From IMG/VR virus record IMGVR_UViG_3300024239_000005, positions 1 to 41,977 of that record: a stretch of DNA of 41,977 nt; one strand, given 5' to 3'. Positions within the stretch are counted from its first letter, which is position 1. Every line of letters begins with the position of its first letter. The DNA comes from a virus. Both the position numbers and the translations under genes were made by a program. Below are positions 13,719 through 22,772 of the stretch, piece after piece. Below the pieces are notes generated by a model, which saw only the letters and a list, made by a program, of their open reading frames with translations, made no database searches and had not been told where the DNA came from.

Positions 13719-15014
13719 ATGAACGAGAATCTTGTTGGTAACAGCACTATTCTAGAACCCGCCCCCGGCGCAATGGCCCTTGGCGGTGGCGCTCCTGTCA
13801 TTGCCGATATCAAGGACAAGGGCGCAGACGACTACAAGCCTCAGTCCGTCGCTGACGTTCTGACGGCAGAGGCGAAGCGCCTCAATGAAGAAGAGGCGGC
13901 CGAACAGAAAGCGGTCAAGGACAAGGCCGCAAAGGCCAGCGAGGACGCCAAGGCCAAGGTCTCCGAAAAGGAACAGGCCGAGAAGGATGCGGAGGCGAAA
14001 GCCAAGGCAGACCGCGCCCGCGCCAATGACGGCAAGTTTGCCAAGGCCGAAAAGACTGAAGGCGACGACGGCGACGAAGCCGAGCAGGACGGCGAACAGC
14101 CAGAGAAGGCGGACGAGCAGGAACAGGAAAAGTCTCGCCGTCCGCGCACTCAGGAAGAAATTCAGCGCGAGAATGAGAAGCGTCGCTATTCCGTCGTGGC
14201 CGAACGTTTCACGCCTGAAGCCCGCGCCAAGTGGGACAACGTGCCTCACCCGGTCAAGGCTGAGCTTTTCCGCCTGTCGCAGGAGCGTGACACAGAGGTG
14301 CAGCGCTATCGTCAGAGCCACGAGCGTTACGAGCAGTTCCGCCAGTTTGACGAGATCGCCCGGACCAATGGCCGCGACCTTCGCCAGAGCCTTGAGAAGG
14401 TCGTAGCTGTCGAGCGTGCGCTCGCGGCCAATCCAATCAGCGGCTTGGACATGATCTTGCGCGAGGTAGGCCCGCGCCGTCCTGACGGCCAGCCGCTTAG
14501 CCTCTACGAGGTGGCACAGCACATCGTCAGCAAAGGCCCGCAGGCTTACCAGCAGATGGCAGCGCAGCCGATGATGCAGCAGCCGCAACAGCGCCAGCCA
14601 GACCCAGAGATTGCCGCCCTTCGTCAAGAACTGGCAGCGATGAAGACTGAGCAGACCGTCGTTCCGGTGGTCAACAGCTTCGCTCAGTCGCATCCAGACT
14701 TTGAACAACTTGCACCACAGATCAAAGCCATCTTGGAAAGCAAGGTGATTGATGGTATATACGGTTCAGGCTTGAGTTACGAACAGAAGCTTTCGGAAGC
14801 ATATCGCATGGCTGGCGGTCGCGCCTCAATGCAGCAGATGCCGGAAGACACTGACGAAACTCACTCCGAAGTAGCAGCCCGTCCTGTAAATCCTGACGCT
14901 GGCAAGAAATCCGTCCGTGGAGCCCCAAGCAATGGCGCGGACACTGCCACGGATGATCGGGAAACAGACTTGCGTGAGATGCTTCGCAAGGAAATGCGAA
15001 AACTCACCGCATAA
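13719..15014 (+). CDS. Scaffold protein candidate, 431 aa
   Basis: ATG 13719 is preferred over TTG 13710, which overlaps the upstream gene. After a short variable start, residues about 45-160 are a highly charged Lys/Glu/Ala coiled coil, followed by more helical, Gln-rich sequence (PMMQQPQQRQP near 290) and a basic C-terminus (LREMLRKEMRKLTA). A long, charged, helical protein directly before the major capsid gene is the classic profile of an internal scaffold that guides procapsid assembly. The basic C-terminal helix would bind the capsid protein. There is no protease domain. Confidence 0.75.
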   Translation: MNENLVGNSTILEPAPGAMALGGGAPVIADIKDKGADDYKPQSVADVLTAEAKRLNEEEAAEQKAVKDKAAKASEDAKAKVSEKEQAEKDAEAKAKADRARANDGKFAKAEKTEGDDGDEAEQDGEQPEKADEQEQEKSRRPRTQEEIQRENEKRRYSVVAERFTPEARAKWDNVPHPVKAELFRLSQERDTEVQRYRQSHERYEQFRQFDEIARTNGRDLRQSLEKVVAVERALAANPISGLDMILREVGPRRPDGQPLSLYEVAQHIVSKGPQAYQQMAAQPMMQQPQQRQPDPEIAALRQELAAMKTEQTVVPVVNSFAQSHPDFEQLAPQIKAILESKVIDGIYGSGLSYEQKLSEAYRMAGGRASMQQMPEDTDETHSEVAARPVNPDAGKKSVRGAPSNGADTATDDRETDLREMLRKEMRKLTA

Positions 15015-15031
15015 CCACAGGGTTGTGAAAA

Positions 15032-16042
15032 ATGGCAATCACTTCTGACCGGCAGTACCGGCAGCTCCTGACCGCCGCAGTCGCGAAGCGGTCGCGAGAC
15101 ATCCAGGACATCGTCTACAGCGCCACGCCTCTGACGCGCATTCTCCGCGACCAGGGGCGCATTCAGACCAAGCGAGCCGGCGGCCCGGAGCTTCGCATTC
15201 CCGTCGAGTTCGACAAGCTGACTGCACAGTGGTTCACTGGCTACGATATCATCCAGTTCACCCCGAAGGAGTTGCTCAACTCTGCGGTGTTCAACTGGTC
15301 GCGTGTCGTTGCCCCGTTCTCGCTGAATGGCACCGAGCTTCTTTACACTCGCGGTGAAGAAGAAGTCATCGATCTGATGCAGCACTACGTGCAGTCTGCC
15401 GAAAAGGCGGCCCGCGAGGCGTTTGAAACCGCCATCGTCGGTGACGGAACGGCCAACGGCGGTCGGCAGATGATCGGTTTCGGCGGCGCCATCCCCATCG
15501 TTGCCAATACCGGCACGTATGGCGGCATTGACCGTGCGGAGGTCGCCAACTGGCGCACCACCACCTACACGGTGTCCACCGACTTCAGTGACATCGGCAC
15601 GACCTGGGATTCGACCACGGCTCGCCCGATCATCGAGCGGATCACGCTCAACCGTTCGCGCAACAGCCAGTATCCGGATCTCTGGATCTTCGATGCCAAC
15701 AGCTATCAGGCTGTCTCGGCTTCGTTCGTTGCCCATCAGCGCATTGCAACCGAGCGTTCTGCGCGCCTTGGCTACGCTGGCCTTGCCTACCACACGCCGG
15801 CCGGTCTCGTCGATCTGGTCGCCGCTGGTGGCGTTGGCAACGTCATGCCCGCGAACACCGCGTTCGGCCTCGATACGTCCTCGCTCAGCATCTACACGTT
15901 CCCCGGTCAGGAGTTCGTCCCGTTCCATCCTGGCGACGGTATCCGCCCGGTGAATCAGGATGCGATTGCACAGGGTATCGTGTGGTCTGGCCAGATGGTC
16001 GTCGAGAATCCGCTATTTATGATCAGGTTGGTCACGGCTTAA
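15032..16042 (+). CDS. Major capsid protein, 336 aa
   Basis: It follows the scaffold and has the size and composition of an HK97-fold capsid protein of podophages. Features include an N-terminal helical segment (YRQLLTAAVAKRSRDIQDI), an aromatic and polar core (FKLTAQW-like, FNWSRVVAPFSLNG), a helix rich in Ala/Glu (SAEKAAREAFETAIVGDG), and the late FHPGDGIRPVNQDAIAQG. It is expected to be the most abundant virion protein. The fold is inferred from position and pattern, not a structure. Confidence 0.85.
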   Translation: MAITSDRQYRQLLTAAVAKRSRDIQDIVYSATPLTRILRDQGRIQTKRAGGPELRIPVEFDKLTAQWFTGYDIIQFTPKELLNSAVFNWSRVVAPFSLNGTELLYTRGEEEVIDLMQHYVQSAEKAAREAFETAIVGDGTANGGRQMIGFGGAIPIVANTGTYGGIDRAEVANWRTTTYTVSTDFSDIGTTWDSTTARPIIERITLNRSRNSQYPDLWIFDANSYQAVSASFVAHQRIATERSARLGYAGLAYHTPAGLVDLVAAGGVGNVMPANTAFGLDTSSLSIYTFPGQEFVPFHPGDGIRPVNQDAIAQGIVWSGQMVVENPLFMIRLVTA

Positions 16043-16055
16043 GGAGAACACGAAA

Positions 16056-16385
16056 ATGGTATTCAGGATTACTCCGCAGCTTGGCCCGGATGTGGAACAG
16101 GTTGTTACTGCCGCCTCTGGGTCTTCATATGACCGCGTAGGCTCCCCGCAGCTTGGAACTATCTGCTTCGGCTCTGATGGCCGTGAGCGCATGTGGGTGA
16201 AGGCCTCTGCGGCCATTACAAAGGCTACGTCGCCGGGCACGCAGCTTGCCATTACCGTAACCGGTGCTGACAACGTGACGGCAGCGGCCGGCTCAGGTGG
16301 CTGGTATGCGCCGCCTTCGACTGTCTACAATTATGACATGGCGACGGGTGACCGCTTCTGGGCCACTAAGGGCACCGCCCCGTAA
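16056..16385 (+). CDS. Head decoration/cement protein candidate, 109 aa
   Basis: AAGGAG precedes ATG 16056. It is a small Gly/Ala/Thr-rich beta protein directly after the capsid gene (ATSPGTQLAITVTGADNV). Proteins of this size and place are often capsid stabilisers. It is followed by an intrinsic terminator, which separates the most strongly expressed capsid genes from the rest. Confidence 0.6.
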   Translation: MVFRITPQLGPDVEQVVTAASGSSYDRVGSPQLGTICFGSDGRERMWVKASAAITKATSPGTQLAITVTGADNVTAAAGSGGWYAPPSTVYNYDMATGDRFWATKGTAP

Positions 16386-16401
16386 GGCTCAGACACAAGA
16401 C

Positions 16402-16428
16402 GAGGGGCGGCATACGTGCCGCCTCTTT
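16402..16428 (+). terminator. Intrinsic terminator after capsid genes
   Basis: A 9-bp stem (GGGGCGGCA / TGCCGCCTC, arms 16404-16412 and 16417-16425, one G-T pair) with loop TACG is followed by TTT and further T-rich sequence. It lies in the 83-bp gap after the decoration gene. Confidence 0.75.
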
Positions 16429-16468
16429 CGCTTTATACTGTATGTTCATATCACCACAGGAAAACACC

Positions 16469-17185
16469 ATGTCTCTCTCTGTCCCCATCGACACTACCGA
16501 TCTAGCGGTAACCCCACTGTTCAAGTACTTCACGCGTGAGAACGTCAACGCGTCCGAGCGTGAAGGCCATGCCGTCATGGAAACCTTCGTCGGCGTAGAG
16601 GTCCGCATCGGCGGCTCCAAGCTCTATAGCCCGGTATTCCCTGCCGATGCGCAGTGGATGCGTGATGGTCATCGCATCATCACATATGCCGAGCGCTGGC
16701 CTGATCAGTACCGCGCCTTCATGGAAGGCAATCAGCAGATGGCGTCCGGTACGCCGCTGGAGAACCTTTCCGGTCAGGGAATCACCCCCTCGCAGCTTTC
16801 TCTCTGCCGCGCTCTCAAGATCTACAGCATCGAAGGGCTTGCCAGCCTCGAAGGCCAGAACCTTCGCAGCCTTGGGATGCACGCGAATGTGCTGAAGCAG
16901 ATGGCGACGGAGTATCTTCGTAGCCGGCAGTCTGGTGCTTCCGTGGCCGAGATCGACGCCATGAAGGCTGAGATTGCCGCGCTCAAGGCGATGATCGCCA
17001 TTCCTGAGAAGGAATCCACGCCGAAGGAAATCGACGAGGCATTGCGCAAGGCCGATCTTGACTTCGAGGCCATGGCGGATGACGATCTCAAGGAATGGAT
17101 CGCTCAGAAGTCCGGTGCCGGCAAGCCTCGCGGCAATCCGTCGCATGAGACGCTGGTGAGCATGGCGAAAGAGCTTACGGCTTAA
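16469..17185 (+). CDS. Hypothetical head protein, 238 aa
   Basis: ATG 16469 is chosen for its AGGA site; an in-frame ATG at 16442 lies in the terminator/leader. The N-terminal 90 residues look globular with many aromatic residues (FPADAQWMRDGHRIITYAERW). Residues about 160-200 form a coiled coil (SVAEIDAMKAEIAALKAMI). The position between capsid and connector genes suggests a head-completion or minor virion protein. No family was recognised. Confidence 0.65.
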   Translation: MSLSVPIDTTDLAVTPLFKYFTRENVNASEREGHAVMETFVGVEVRIGGSKLYSPVFPADAQWMRDGHRIITYAERWPDQYRAFMEGNQQMASGTPLENLSGQGITPSQLSLCRALKIYSIEGLASLEGQNLRSLGMHANVLKQMATEYLRSRQSGASVAEIDAMKAEIAALKAMIAIPEKESTPKEIDEALRKADLDFEAMADDDLKEWIAQKSGAGKPRGNPSHETLVSMAKELTA

Positions 17186-17197
17186 GGAGCCTGAAGA

Positions 17198-17896
17198 ATG
17201 ACAATCCTTGCGGCGATGCAGAGCGCGGCGGTTCGGTTAATCGGCAAGAAGCCCGTAACGTTCTTCTCGTCGCAAGGCACGTTCGAAATGGAGATGGTGG
17301 AGCTTGTCAATGATCTCGCCCATGATATCGCGGGCGGCCACGACTGGCAGGCTCTCACCAAGTTCGCGACGATCACGGGAGACGGCACGACAACCAGCTT
17401 TGCCAAGCCGGCAGACTTTGACCGCATGTCGCTCGGTTCGTCCGTGTCTGATCTTGATACATGGTTCTGGAACTACACCAACGTCAGTGACTTGAACGAG
17501 TGGACACAAATCCAGAACGGGCGCTATCTCGCCGTCCTACCCGGATATTGGATCATTCTCAGTGATGAGTTCCAGTTCTACCCTGCCCCGTCAGATGGCC
17601 GCGTGGCAAAGTACCCGTACGTTTCCAAGTATTATGCCCGAGCCAACGACAACTCGCTCAAGGAAGCCTTCACGACGGATTCTGACAGCTTCGTTCTCGA
17701 CGAGCGGTTGCTGACGCTTGGACTTCTGTGGAAGTGGCGCGAGATGAAGAAGCTGGACACGTCCGACGAACAGACGGCGTTCGAATTCGCATTCTCGGAA
17801 GCCTCTGGCCGCGACAATGGCTCTCGCGTCATTCGCAAGGGCGGCCGCGTGTTTGGCAATGTGCCGGTAGGCTGGCCGTTTGAGTTGGGGCACTGA
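17198..17896 (+). CDS. Head-tail adaptor / tail tubular A-like protein, 232 aa
   Basis: AAGGAG precedes ATG 17198. The sequence includes DLAHDIAGGHDWQALTKFATITGDG and the later KWREMKKLDTSDEQTAFEFAFSEASGRD. A helical N-terminus with 'HDWQ', a beta insert, and a helical end match the podovirus adaptor family (P22 gp4 / T7 gp11 type). These attach below the portal to begin the tail tube. It lies 3 bases before the nozzle-like gene, its usual partner. Confidence 0.65.
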   Translation: MTILAAMQSAAVRLIGKKPVTFFSSQGTFEMEMVELVNDLAHDIAGGHDWQALTKFATITGDGTTTSFAKPADFDRMSLGSSVSDLDTWFWNYTNVSDLNEWTQIQNGRYLAVLPGYWIILSDEFQFYPAPSDGRVAKYPYVSKYYARANDNSLKEAFTTDSDSFVLDERLLTLGLLWKWREMKKLDTSDEQTAFEFAFSEASGRDNGSRVIRKGGRVFGNVPVGWPFELGH

Positions 17897-17899
17897 CCA

Positions 17900-19483
17900 A
17901 TGGTATTCCGCCCGCCTTCAAAGCCCAAGAAGCGTACAAGCCAGCTTGGCTCATTCCCTGCCCCTGTCGCCGGCTGGATCAAGAACCGATCCCTGGCTAT
18001 CCCGCAGGACGGTCCGCAGGGTGCTGAGCTTCTCGAAAACTGGTTTCCGACCGCGACCGGCGCAACGCTTCGGCGCGGTTCGTCGCTTCATGCCACACTG
18101 CCGGACGACGAAGATATCGTCTGGGCGATGTTTACCTACTCGTCAGGCGGGACAGAACAGCTATTCGCAGCCAATGCCAGCGCCATCTATGACGTGACAG
18201 TAGGTGGGACTCCTACGGTAGTTCTCGGCACGCAAACAGGCGGCGACTGGTCTGTGGTTCAGTTCTCAACGGCTGGCGGTGTGTTCCTCGTCGGCGTCAA
18301 TGGTGTTGACCCGGCTTTCCTCTATGACGGGACGACGTTCACCGCAGCGTCCATCACCTTTCCGGTTGGCTCAACGCTGACGACGGCGGATCTCTGCTGC
18401 GTCTGGAACTATAAGCAGAGGCTCTATTTCGTCGAGAAGGAAAGCCTCAACGTCTGGTACCTGCCTGTCGATCAGGTCGGAGGTGAGCTAGACCTTTTTC
18501 CCCTCGGCGGTGTCATGCCTCGCGGCGGTACGCTGGTGTTTGGCGAGACGTGGTCTCTTGATGCGGGCGCACAGGGTGGCTTGTCAGAGCAGTGCATCTT
18601 TGTATCGTCTGAAGGCGAGGTTGCCGTTTACCAGGGCCTATCGCCGAATGACACGGCGTCGTGGTCCAAGGTCGGTCTCTATCGCATTGGCGACCCTCTC
18701 GGGCCAAAGGCGTGGATCAGGGCCGGAGGTGACATCATCATCGCGACCAAGATCGGCATGATCCCCGTTTCACAAGCCGTACAGCGCGACGTGGCTGCTC
18801 TCTCGCCGGCAGCGGTCAGTTATCCTATCGAAGAGGCATGGAACGAAGCCGTCAGCATCCGCATCGGCAATTGGGCGTGCACGCTCTGGCCTGACGGTCA
18901 AATGATGGTGGTGGCACCTGCCTACACCACGGAAGAAACGCCCCGCGTGTTCGTTGCCAATGCCCGAACAGGGGCATGGGCACCGTTCACAGGATGGGAT
19001 GCTCGTTGCCTATGCGTGTTCCAAGGCGGCCTTTACTTCGGGTCTGCGGCCGGACGTGTGGTGCAAGCCAACGTAACCGGTGCTGACGAGGGCGTCAGCT
19101 ACATCGGCAAGTACGTGCCGCTGTTCAACGACATGGGTGAGCCTGCCTCGCTGAAGATTGCCGAGATGGCCCGTCATACGTTGCGCGCTCGTGCCGCTGT
19201 CAACGAGTCGGTTAGCTGCCAGTTCGATTTCAACAGCTACCTGTCGGACCCGCCAGACGATTCCATCATTACTGGCCTACCGGTCTGGGATGCAGCCACA
19301 TGGGATGCGTCTATATGGTCTAGCCCTCAAGACAAGATCATGCAGATGCAGTGGCACTCTGTCGGAGGAACCGGCTATGCTCTCGCGCCAAGTCTTCAGG
19401 TCACGAGCGGCGCAACCGTGCCTCTCGATGTTGAGATCATCAAAAGCGATGTGACCTATCAGGTAGCGCAGATAGTTAGCTAG
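17900..19483 (+). CDS. Tail nozzle / DNA stabilisation protein (P22 gp10-like), 527 aa
   Basis: The N-terminus reads FPAPVAGWIKNRSLAIPQDGPQGA, then LLENWFPTATGATLRRGS, the hallmark opening of the P22 gp10-like family. The rest is beta-rich with repeated blades (VFLVGVNGVDPAFLYDG, LYFVEKESLNVWYLP, LYFGSAAGRVVQA), consistent with a beta-propeller tail nozzle as in T7 gp12. It closes the tail after packaging. The length is similar to P22 gp10 (472 aa) plus extra C-terminal beta sequence. It is the last gene before the HNH island. Confidence 0.8.
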   Translation: MVFRPPSKPKKRTSQLGSFPAPVAGWIKNRSLAIPQDGPQGAELLENWFPTATGATLRRGSSLHATLPDDEDIVWAMFTYSSGGTEQLFAANASAIYDVTVGGTPTVVLGTQTGGDWSVVQFSTAGGVFLVGVNGVDPAFLYDGTTFTAASITFPVGSTLTTADLCCVWNYKQRLYFVEKESLNVWYLPVDQVGGELDLFPLGGVMPRGGTLVFGETWSLDAGAQGGLSEQCIFVSSEGEVAVYQGLSPNDTASWSKVGLYRIGDPLGPKAWIRAGGDIIIATKIGMIPVSQAVQRDVAALSPAAVSYPIEEAWNEAVSIRIGNWACTLWPDGQMMVVAPAYTTEETPRVFVANARTGAWAPFTGWDARCLCVFQGGLYFGSAAGRVVQANVTGADEGVSYIGKYVPLFNDMGEPASLKIAEMARHTLRARAAVNESVSCQFDFNSYLSDPPDDSIITGLPVWDAATWDASIWSSPQDKIMQMQWHSVGGTGYALAPSLQVTSGATVPLDVEIIKSDVTYQVAQIVS

Positions 19484-19519
19484 AGCTTTAGTTCCGGTCC
19501 TTTATGGGGCATAATAAGC

Positions 19520-19553
19520 AAGGCGGGGAGCGCTGTAACGCTCAACCCGCCTT
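19520..19553 (+). terminator. Two-level hairpin, terminator candidate
   Basis: The outer stem AAGGCGGG (19520-19527) / CCCGCCTT (19546-19553) encloses the inner stem GAGCG (19528-19532) / CGCTC (19539-19543). Only a weak A/T tract follows (AAAT), so efficiency as a terminator is uncertain. It sits between the nozzle gene and the HNH gene and may mark the edge of the inserted gene. Confidence 0.5.
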
Positions 19554-19577
19554 AAATCACAGCGTGGAGAGAACGCC

Positions 19578-20123
19578 ATGACAGACAAGAATATACCGAC
19601 GCCTGAAGAACTTCGCAAGCTGCTGCGTTATGAACCGGAGACCGGAAAGCTGTTTTGGTTGCCTAGGCCAGAAGATACATTCCCGGATAAGCGGTATGCA
19701 CTGACGTGGAATAAGCGTTATGCTGGGGCAGAGGCATTCAAAACGGCGGATGGGAATGGGTATCTTCAGGGCGCTGTGCATGGAGTGGTTTATAAAACAC
19801 ATAGAGTCATATGGGCAATCGTCACAGGCGAATGGCCTAAAGACGAGATTGACCATAGAAACAGGAATAGATCCGACAATAGGTGGAAGAATTTAAGAGA
19901 AGCAACTAGATCCGAAAACATGCAGAACGCTGGAGTGCGGTCTGACAATAAGAGCGGGTACAAGGGAGTATGTTGGGATAGGAACAAGATGAAATGGCTC
20001 GCTCAAATAACGATAGGTGGAGATTCCCGCTTCCTTGGTCTTTTTGAAACGAAAGAGCTAGCGGCTGATGCATATAGAGAGGCCTCTAAAGCACACTTTG
20101 GCGAGTTCGCGAGGATGCGATGA
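19578..20123 (+). CDS. HNH homing endonuclease with AP2-like domain, 181 aa
   Basis: A free-standing HNH enzyme. The N-terminal half has LRYEPETGKLFW, then THRVIWAIVTGEWP, then DEIDHRNRNRSDNRWKNLREAT, the H-N-N/H metal-binding core. The C-terminal part (SGYKGVCWDRNKMKWLAQI and FLGLFETKELAADAYREASK) is an AP2-like DNA-binding domain. This HNH-AP2 pairing is well known in phage homing endonucleases. The gene is AT-richer than its neighbours. GGAGAG precedes ATG 19578. It sits between two tail genes and its stop overlaps the acetyltransferase start. Confidence 0.9.
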   Translation: MTDKNIPTPEELRKLLRYEPETGKLFWLPRPEDTFPDKRYALTWNKRYAGAEAFKTADGNGYLQGAVHGVVYKTHRVIWAIVTGEWPKDEIDHRNRNRSDNRWKNLREATRSENMQNAGVRSDNKSGYKGVCWDRNKMKWLAQITIGGDSRFLGLFETKELAADAYREASKAHFGEFARMR

Positions 20124-20569
20124 GCGTTAGATATGTGAGGGGGCAAGGTGTCGCGGATTTCGTCTACAATATCTTTGGCCGCAAGCCGACTCCTCCTTAT
20201 GTCGCAATCGGCACGGAGATAGACGGGGTTATCGTCAATGGAGTGATAATCAATGTCTGGACCGGATTCGACGCTCATGTTACCATTGGCGGCACAAAAT
20301 GGACGAAGGGCCTCCTGGCGGTTATCCACCATTATGCCTATCAGAGCCTTGGTTGCGTCAGGCTGACAGTTATCACCGAACAGACATCGATTGTCCGATA
20401 CGCGGAACGTCTTGGCGGTGAGGTTGAAGGTCTCTTGCGCAACCAGTTCGGTCCTGGCCGGGACGGTGTCTTGGTCGGTATTCTGAAGGAAGATTGGGAA
20501 CGTAGATTAGGACGGATGGAAAGTAATGTTCCGCCTCTCTACGATCTAATCGAAGTGGAGACGAATTGA
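20120..20569 (+). CDS. GNAT-type acetyltransferase, virion region, 149 aa
   Basis: The sequence 'LGCVRLTVITEQTSIVRYAERLGGEVEG' followed by LLRNQFGPGRDGVLVGILKEDW fits the C-terminal half of the GNAT fold (acetyl-CoA binding strand and the x-GF-x-x-EG-x-x-R pattern). Such proteins are found in the tail/ejection gene region of many podophages, where their substrate is unknown. ATG 20120 overlaps the HNH stop. Flanking HNH genes suggest they inserted on either side of this gene. Confidence 0.7.
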   Translation: MSVRYVRGQGVADFVYNIFGRKPTPPYVAIGTEIDGVIVNGVIINVWTGFDAHVTIGGTKWTKGLLAVIHHYAYQSLGCVRLTVITEQTSIVRYAERLGGEVEGLLRNQFGPGRDGVLVGILKEDWERRLGRMESNVPPLYDLIEVETN

Positions 20570-20574
20570 TGGCC

Positions 20575-21439
20575 TCATCGGCGCTTCGCATTCTTTATGT
20601 TGGATATGGTTGCGGTGCTGACGCCGAACTTTTCGGCTATGCTCCTGCCCGTGTATCCTTCATTGAGAAGGCGAATGATCTCGCGGATATCGTCATCAAG
20701 AAGAACAAGATTCTTCGGGATCGCGATAACGCTGCGAAGCTCATCGAATGTCGGGTTCCCGTCAACACCAAGACGGTGGCGACATGCCAAACCACAGTAG
20801 ATCGGCGATACGGTTCCCAGCGGCAGGGCCAATCTCTCCGCAGTCTCCTTGGCCGTCAACCCATCCATGCGGCATCTGAAGATCTGATCGGCCATGTCAT
20901 CGGTAACAACCTTGTTGTGAGCAATACGAGGTTTGCTTGGCTTGGACGCCCGAAGTTCATCAATCGTCGGGTTCCCGTCAACGCCCAGCCGATGCTTCCA
21001 AGCGCGCCCTGTGTAGATGTTCATCACGAGCGTCTTGGTGAGACCGAGGGATTCGGCAATCTCGGGGCTGGTCTTTCCGGAAAGGCGCAGGCGGTAAATC
21101 TCAGCGACGATTGCGTTGGTTATAGTCGCATTATGGGACTGCTCACCCTTGGCGGGCTTGCGAAGCACTTTGTCATTGGCGTTATCCGCATTTGTTCCCC
21201 AGCGAAGATGCGCAGGGTTGCAGCATGGAGGATTATCGCAGGAGTGAAGGGATATAAGAGAATCGTCGGCTGGCTCTATCCCGGAATAGATGAGGGCCAT
21301 CCTGTTGGCTCTCTCATTTTTCCCGTTACACCAAAAAAATCCCATAGCCACGAACATGACGATGACCAAGCCATTCCCAGCAGTCATCTGGCCCCTTTCG
21401 GTCTACTTTACTCCAAAATCTCCGAATGTTCCCGCCCAT
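20575..21439 (-). pseudogene. HNH homing endonuclease with repeated DNA-binding modules, frameshifted
   Basis: On the minus strand, ATG 21439 (ribosome site AAGGAG) gives FWSKVDRKGPDDCWEWLG and GYGIF, the start of an HNH domain. That frame stops after an A7 run (plus 21333-21339). The frame one base off continues with NGKNERANRMA, SLHSCDNPPCCNPAHLRWGT, the rest of the HNH domain. Removing one base in the run restores a protein of about 287 aa. The C-terminal half has two copies of a module ending HRLGVDGNPT-x-DELR, each with an HTH-like helix pair, and a third partial one. This may be sequencing error or decay. It is antisense to the surrounding tail genes. Confidence 0.8.
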
Positions 21440-21507
21440 CGCCGCGTCTCCTTGAACTGGATGTTCACTGATATATCACAGCAACAGCATAGTCAAGGGT
21501 TAATGAT

Positions 21508-22455
21508 ATGGTGAGCACACCAGAACCGCCTTCGCCAGAGGCTACCGCCGCCGCACAGGGTCAGATGAACAAGGAAACGGCGATTGCGCAAGCAAATCTC
21601 AACGCCGTTGACTACGTTACTCCATACGGCAACATAACCACCACTCAGACCGGTACTTGGTCGGATGGAACGCCGAAGTATACTCAGACCACGGCTTTGA
21701 GTGATGCTCAGCAGGCAGTCCTAGACCAAACGCAAGGCGCGCAGCTCAATCTAGCAACCATCGCTAACGATCAGTCGGCATTCCTCAATGAGTACCTGGA
21801 CAAGCCGTTTACGTTCGACAACAACTCGGCTGAGACGTGGGCCTATGATCTGGCGTCCCCGCGTATTCTCCAGCAGCAGCAGCAGAACGAAGACCAGCTT
21901 CGCTCGACCCTTGCCGCGAAGGGCATCCGCGAAGGCTCTGCCGCGTGGAATGCAGAGATGCAGCGGCTTACCAACGCCAACACCGATCAGCTCAACCAAC
22001 TTGCCCTCACCGGCCGCCAGCAGGCCTATAACGAGGCGCTGAGCACGTACAACGCGCCGATCAATACGATTTCGGCGCTGATGAGCGGATCTCAGGTGAC
22101 GGGGCCGAATACTGCAACAAGCGCAACCAGCCAGACGCCGGTCGCTGGCGTGGATTATACCGGCCTCGTTAACCAGAAGTACCAAGCGGACTTGGCTAAT
22201 AGCCGATCTGCTATGGGAGGTTTATTCGGTCTCCTAGGCGCTGGCATTTCTGCATTTTCTGACAGGCGTCTGAAGGAAAACATCCGCAAGGTTGGTGAAA
22301 CATTCAACGGAACGCCGATCTACGTTTATAACTTCATCGGCGATCTTACCCCACAAATGGGCGTTATGGCTCAGGAGCTTGCCGAAAAGCAGCCTGAAGC
22401 CGTGGTGATGGACCCGAGCGGATATCTCAAGGTTCTCTATGCGGAGGTGAGGTGA
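21508..22455 (+). CDS. Tail protein with S74 chaperone domain, 315 aa
   Basis: The C-terminal part SDRRLKENIRKVG, then GVMAQELAEKQPEAV, and a final LKVLYAEV is the intramolecular chaperone (peptidase S74) domain. It cleaves itself from a trimeric tail fibre or spike using the Ser-Lys dyad visible here in SDRRLKENI. The N-terminal region is Gln/Asn/Ala-rich and helical (NEDQLRSTLAAKGIREGS), not the usual beta fibre, so it may be an ejection or tail-needle protein carrying a chaperone tail. The next gene's start overlaps the stop. Confidence 0.75.
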   Translation: MVSTPEPPSPEATAAAQGQMNKETAIAQANLNAVDYVTPYGNITTTQTGTWSDGTPKYTQTTALSDAQQAVLDQTQGAQLNLATIANDQSAFLNEYLDKPFTFDNNSAETWAYDLASPRILQQQQQNEDQLRSTLAAKGIREGSAAWNAEMQRLTNANTDQLNQLALTGRQQAYNEALSTYNAPINTISALMSGSQVTGPNTATSATSQTPVAGVDYTGLVNQKYQADLANSRSAMGGLFGLLGAGISAFSDRRLKENIRKVGETFNGTPIYVYNFIGDLTPQMGVMAQELAEKQPEAVVMDPSGYLKVLYAEVR

Positions 22456-22772
22456 TGCAGTCTCCTTTCGTATGGGGCCCTAACGGCCAGCAGATGACGC
22501 CGGAACAGATCGCCGCGCTTCGCCAGCAGGGTTCAAGCATGGCCCCGGTTGGCAGCACGATGGAAGGCATGGGCAGGTTGGCTCAGGCCGCCGCTGGCGC
22601 GTACATGAACAACCAGCAAATGGCACAGCAGGACCCGGCTACGGCTGTGGCGAACGCGCTCGCCAACTCTGGTCGGACGACGGTTCCTAGCGCTTCATAC
22701 GGCGATGCGAGCTTTGATACTGGCATCACTCAAAGCCCCGGCCTATTCGGCTTGTTGAAGGGGATGTTCTGA
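22455..22772 (+). CDS. Small virion protein, N-terminal paralogue of next gene, 105 aa
   Basis: ATG 22455 shares a base with the upstream stop. Residues 5-50 (WGPNGQQMTPEQIAALRQQG, then APVGSTMEGMGRLAQAAAGA) match the first 65 residues of the following gene (WGQGGAQLTPEQVAQQRA, then APVGSWLEGLGRVANAAAGA). It probably arose by duplication of an N-terminal targeting or packaging domain of the ejection protein. It ends in a hydrophobic glycine motif (GLFGLLKGMF). Confidence 0.7.
   Translation: MQSPFVWGPNGQQMTPEQIAALRQQGSSMAPVGSTMEGMGRLAQAAAGAYMNNQQMAQQDPATAVANALANSGRTTVPSASYGDASFDTGITQSPGLFGLLKGMF

Noticed and set aside
13752-14708. Minus-strand ORF (318 codons) opposite the scaffold gene
   Set aside because: Leu/Arg-rich shadow of a Lys/Glu/Ala coiled-coil gene; no independent signals.
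14861-15928. Long minus-strand ORF (355 codons) opposite the capsid gene
   Set aside because: It lies wholly antisense to the major capsid gene in GC-rich DNA, has no ribosome site or family pattern, and is a frame shadow.
17460-17500. TGGAAC/AAC-rich stretch as a DGR template repeat
   Set aside because: It is a short coincidence within the adaptor gene and does not align with the rest of the Mtd variable region.
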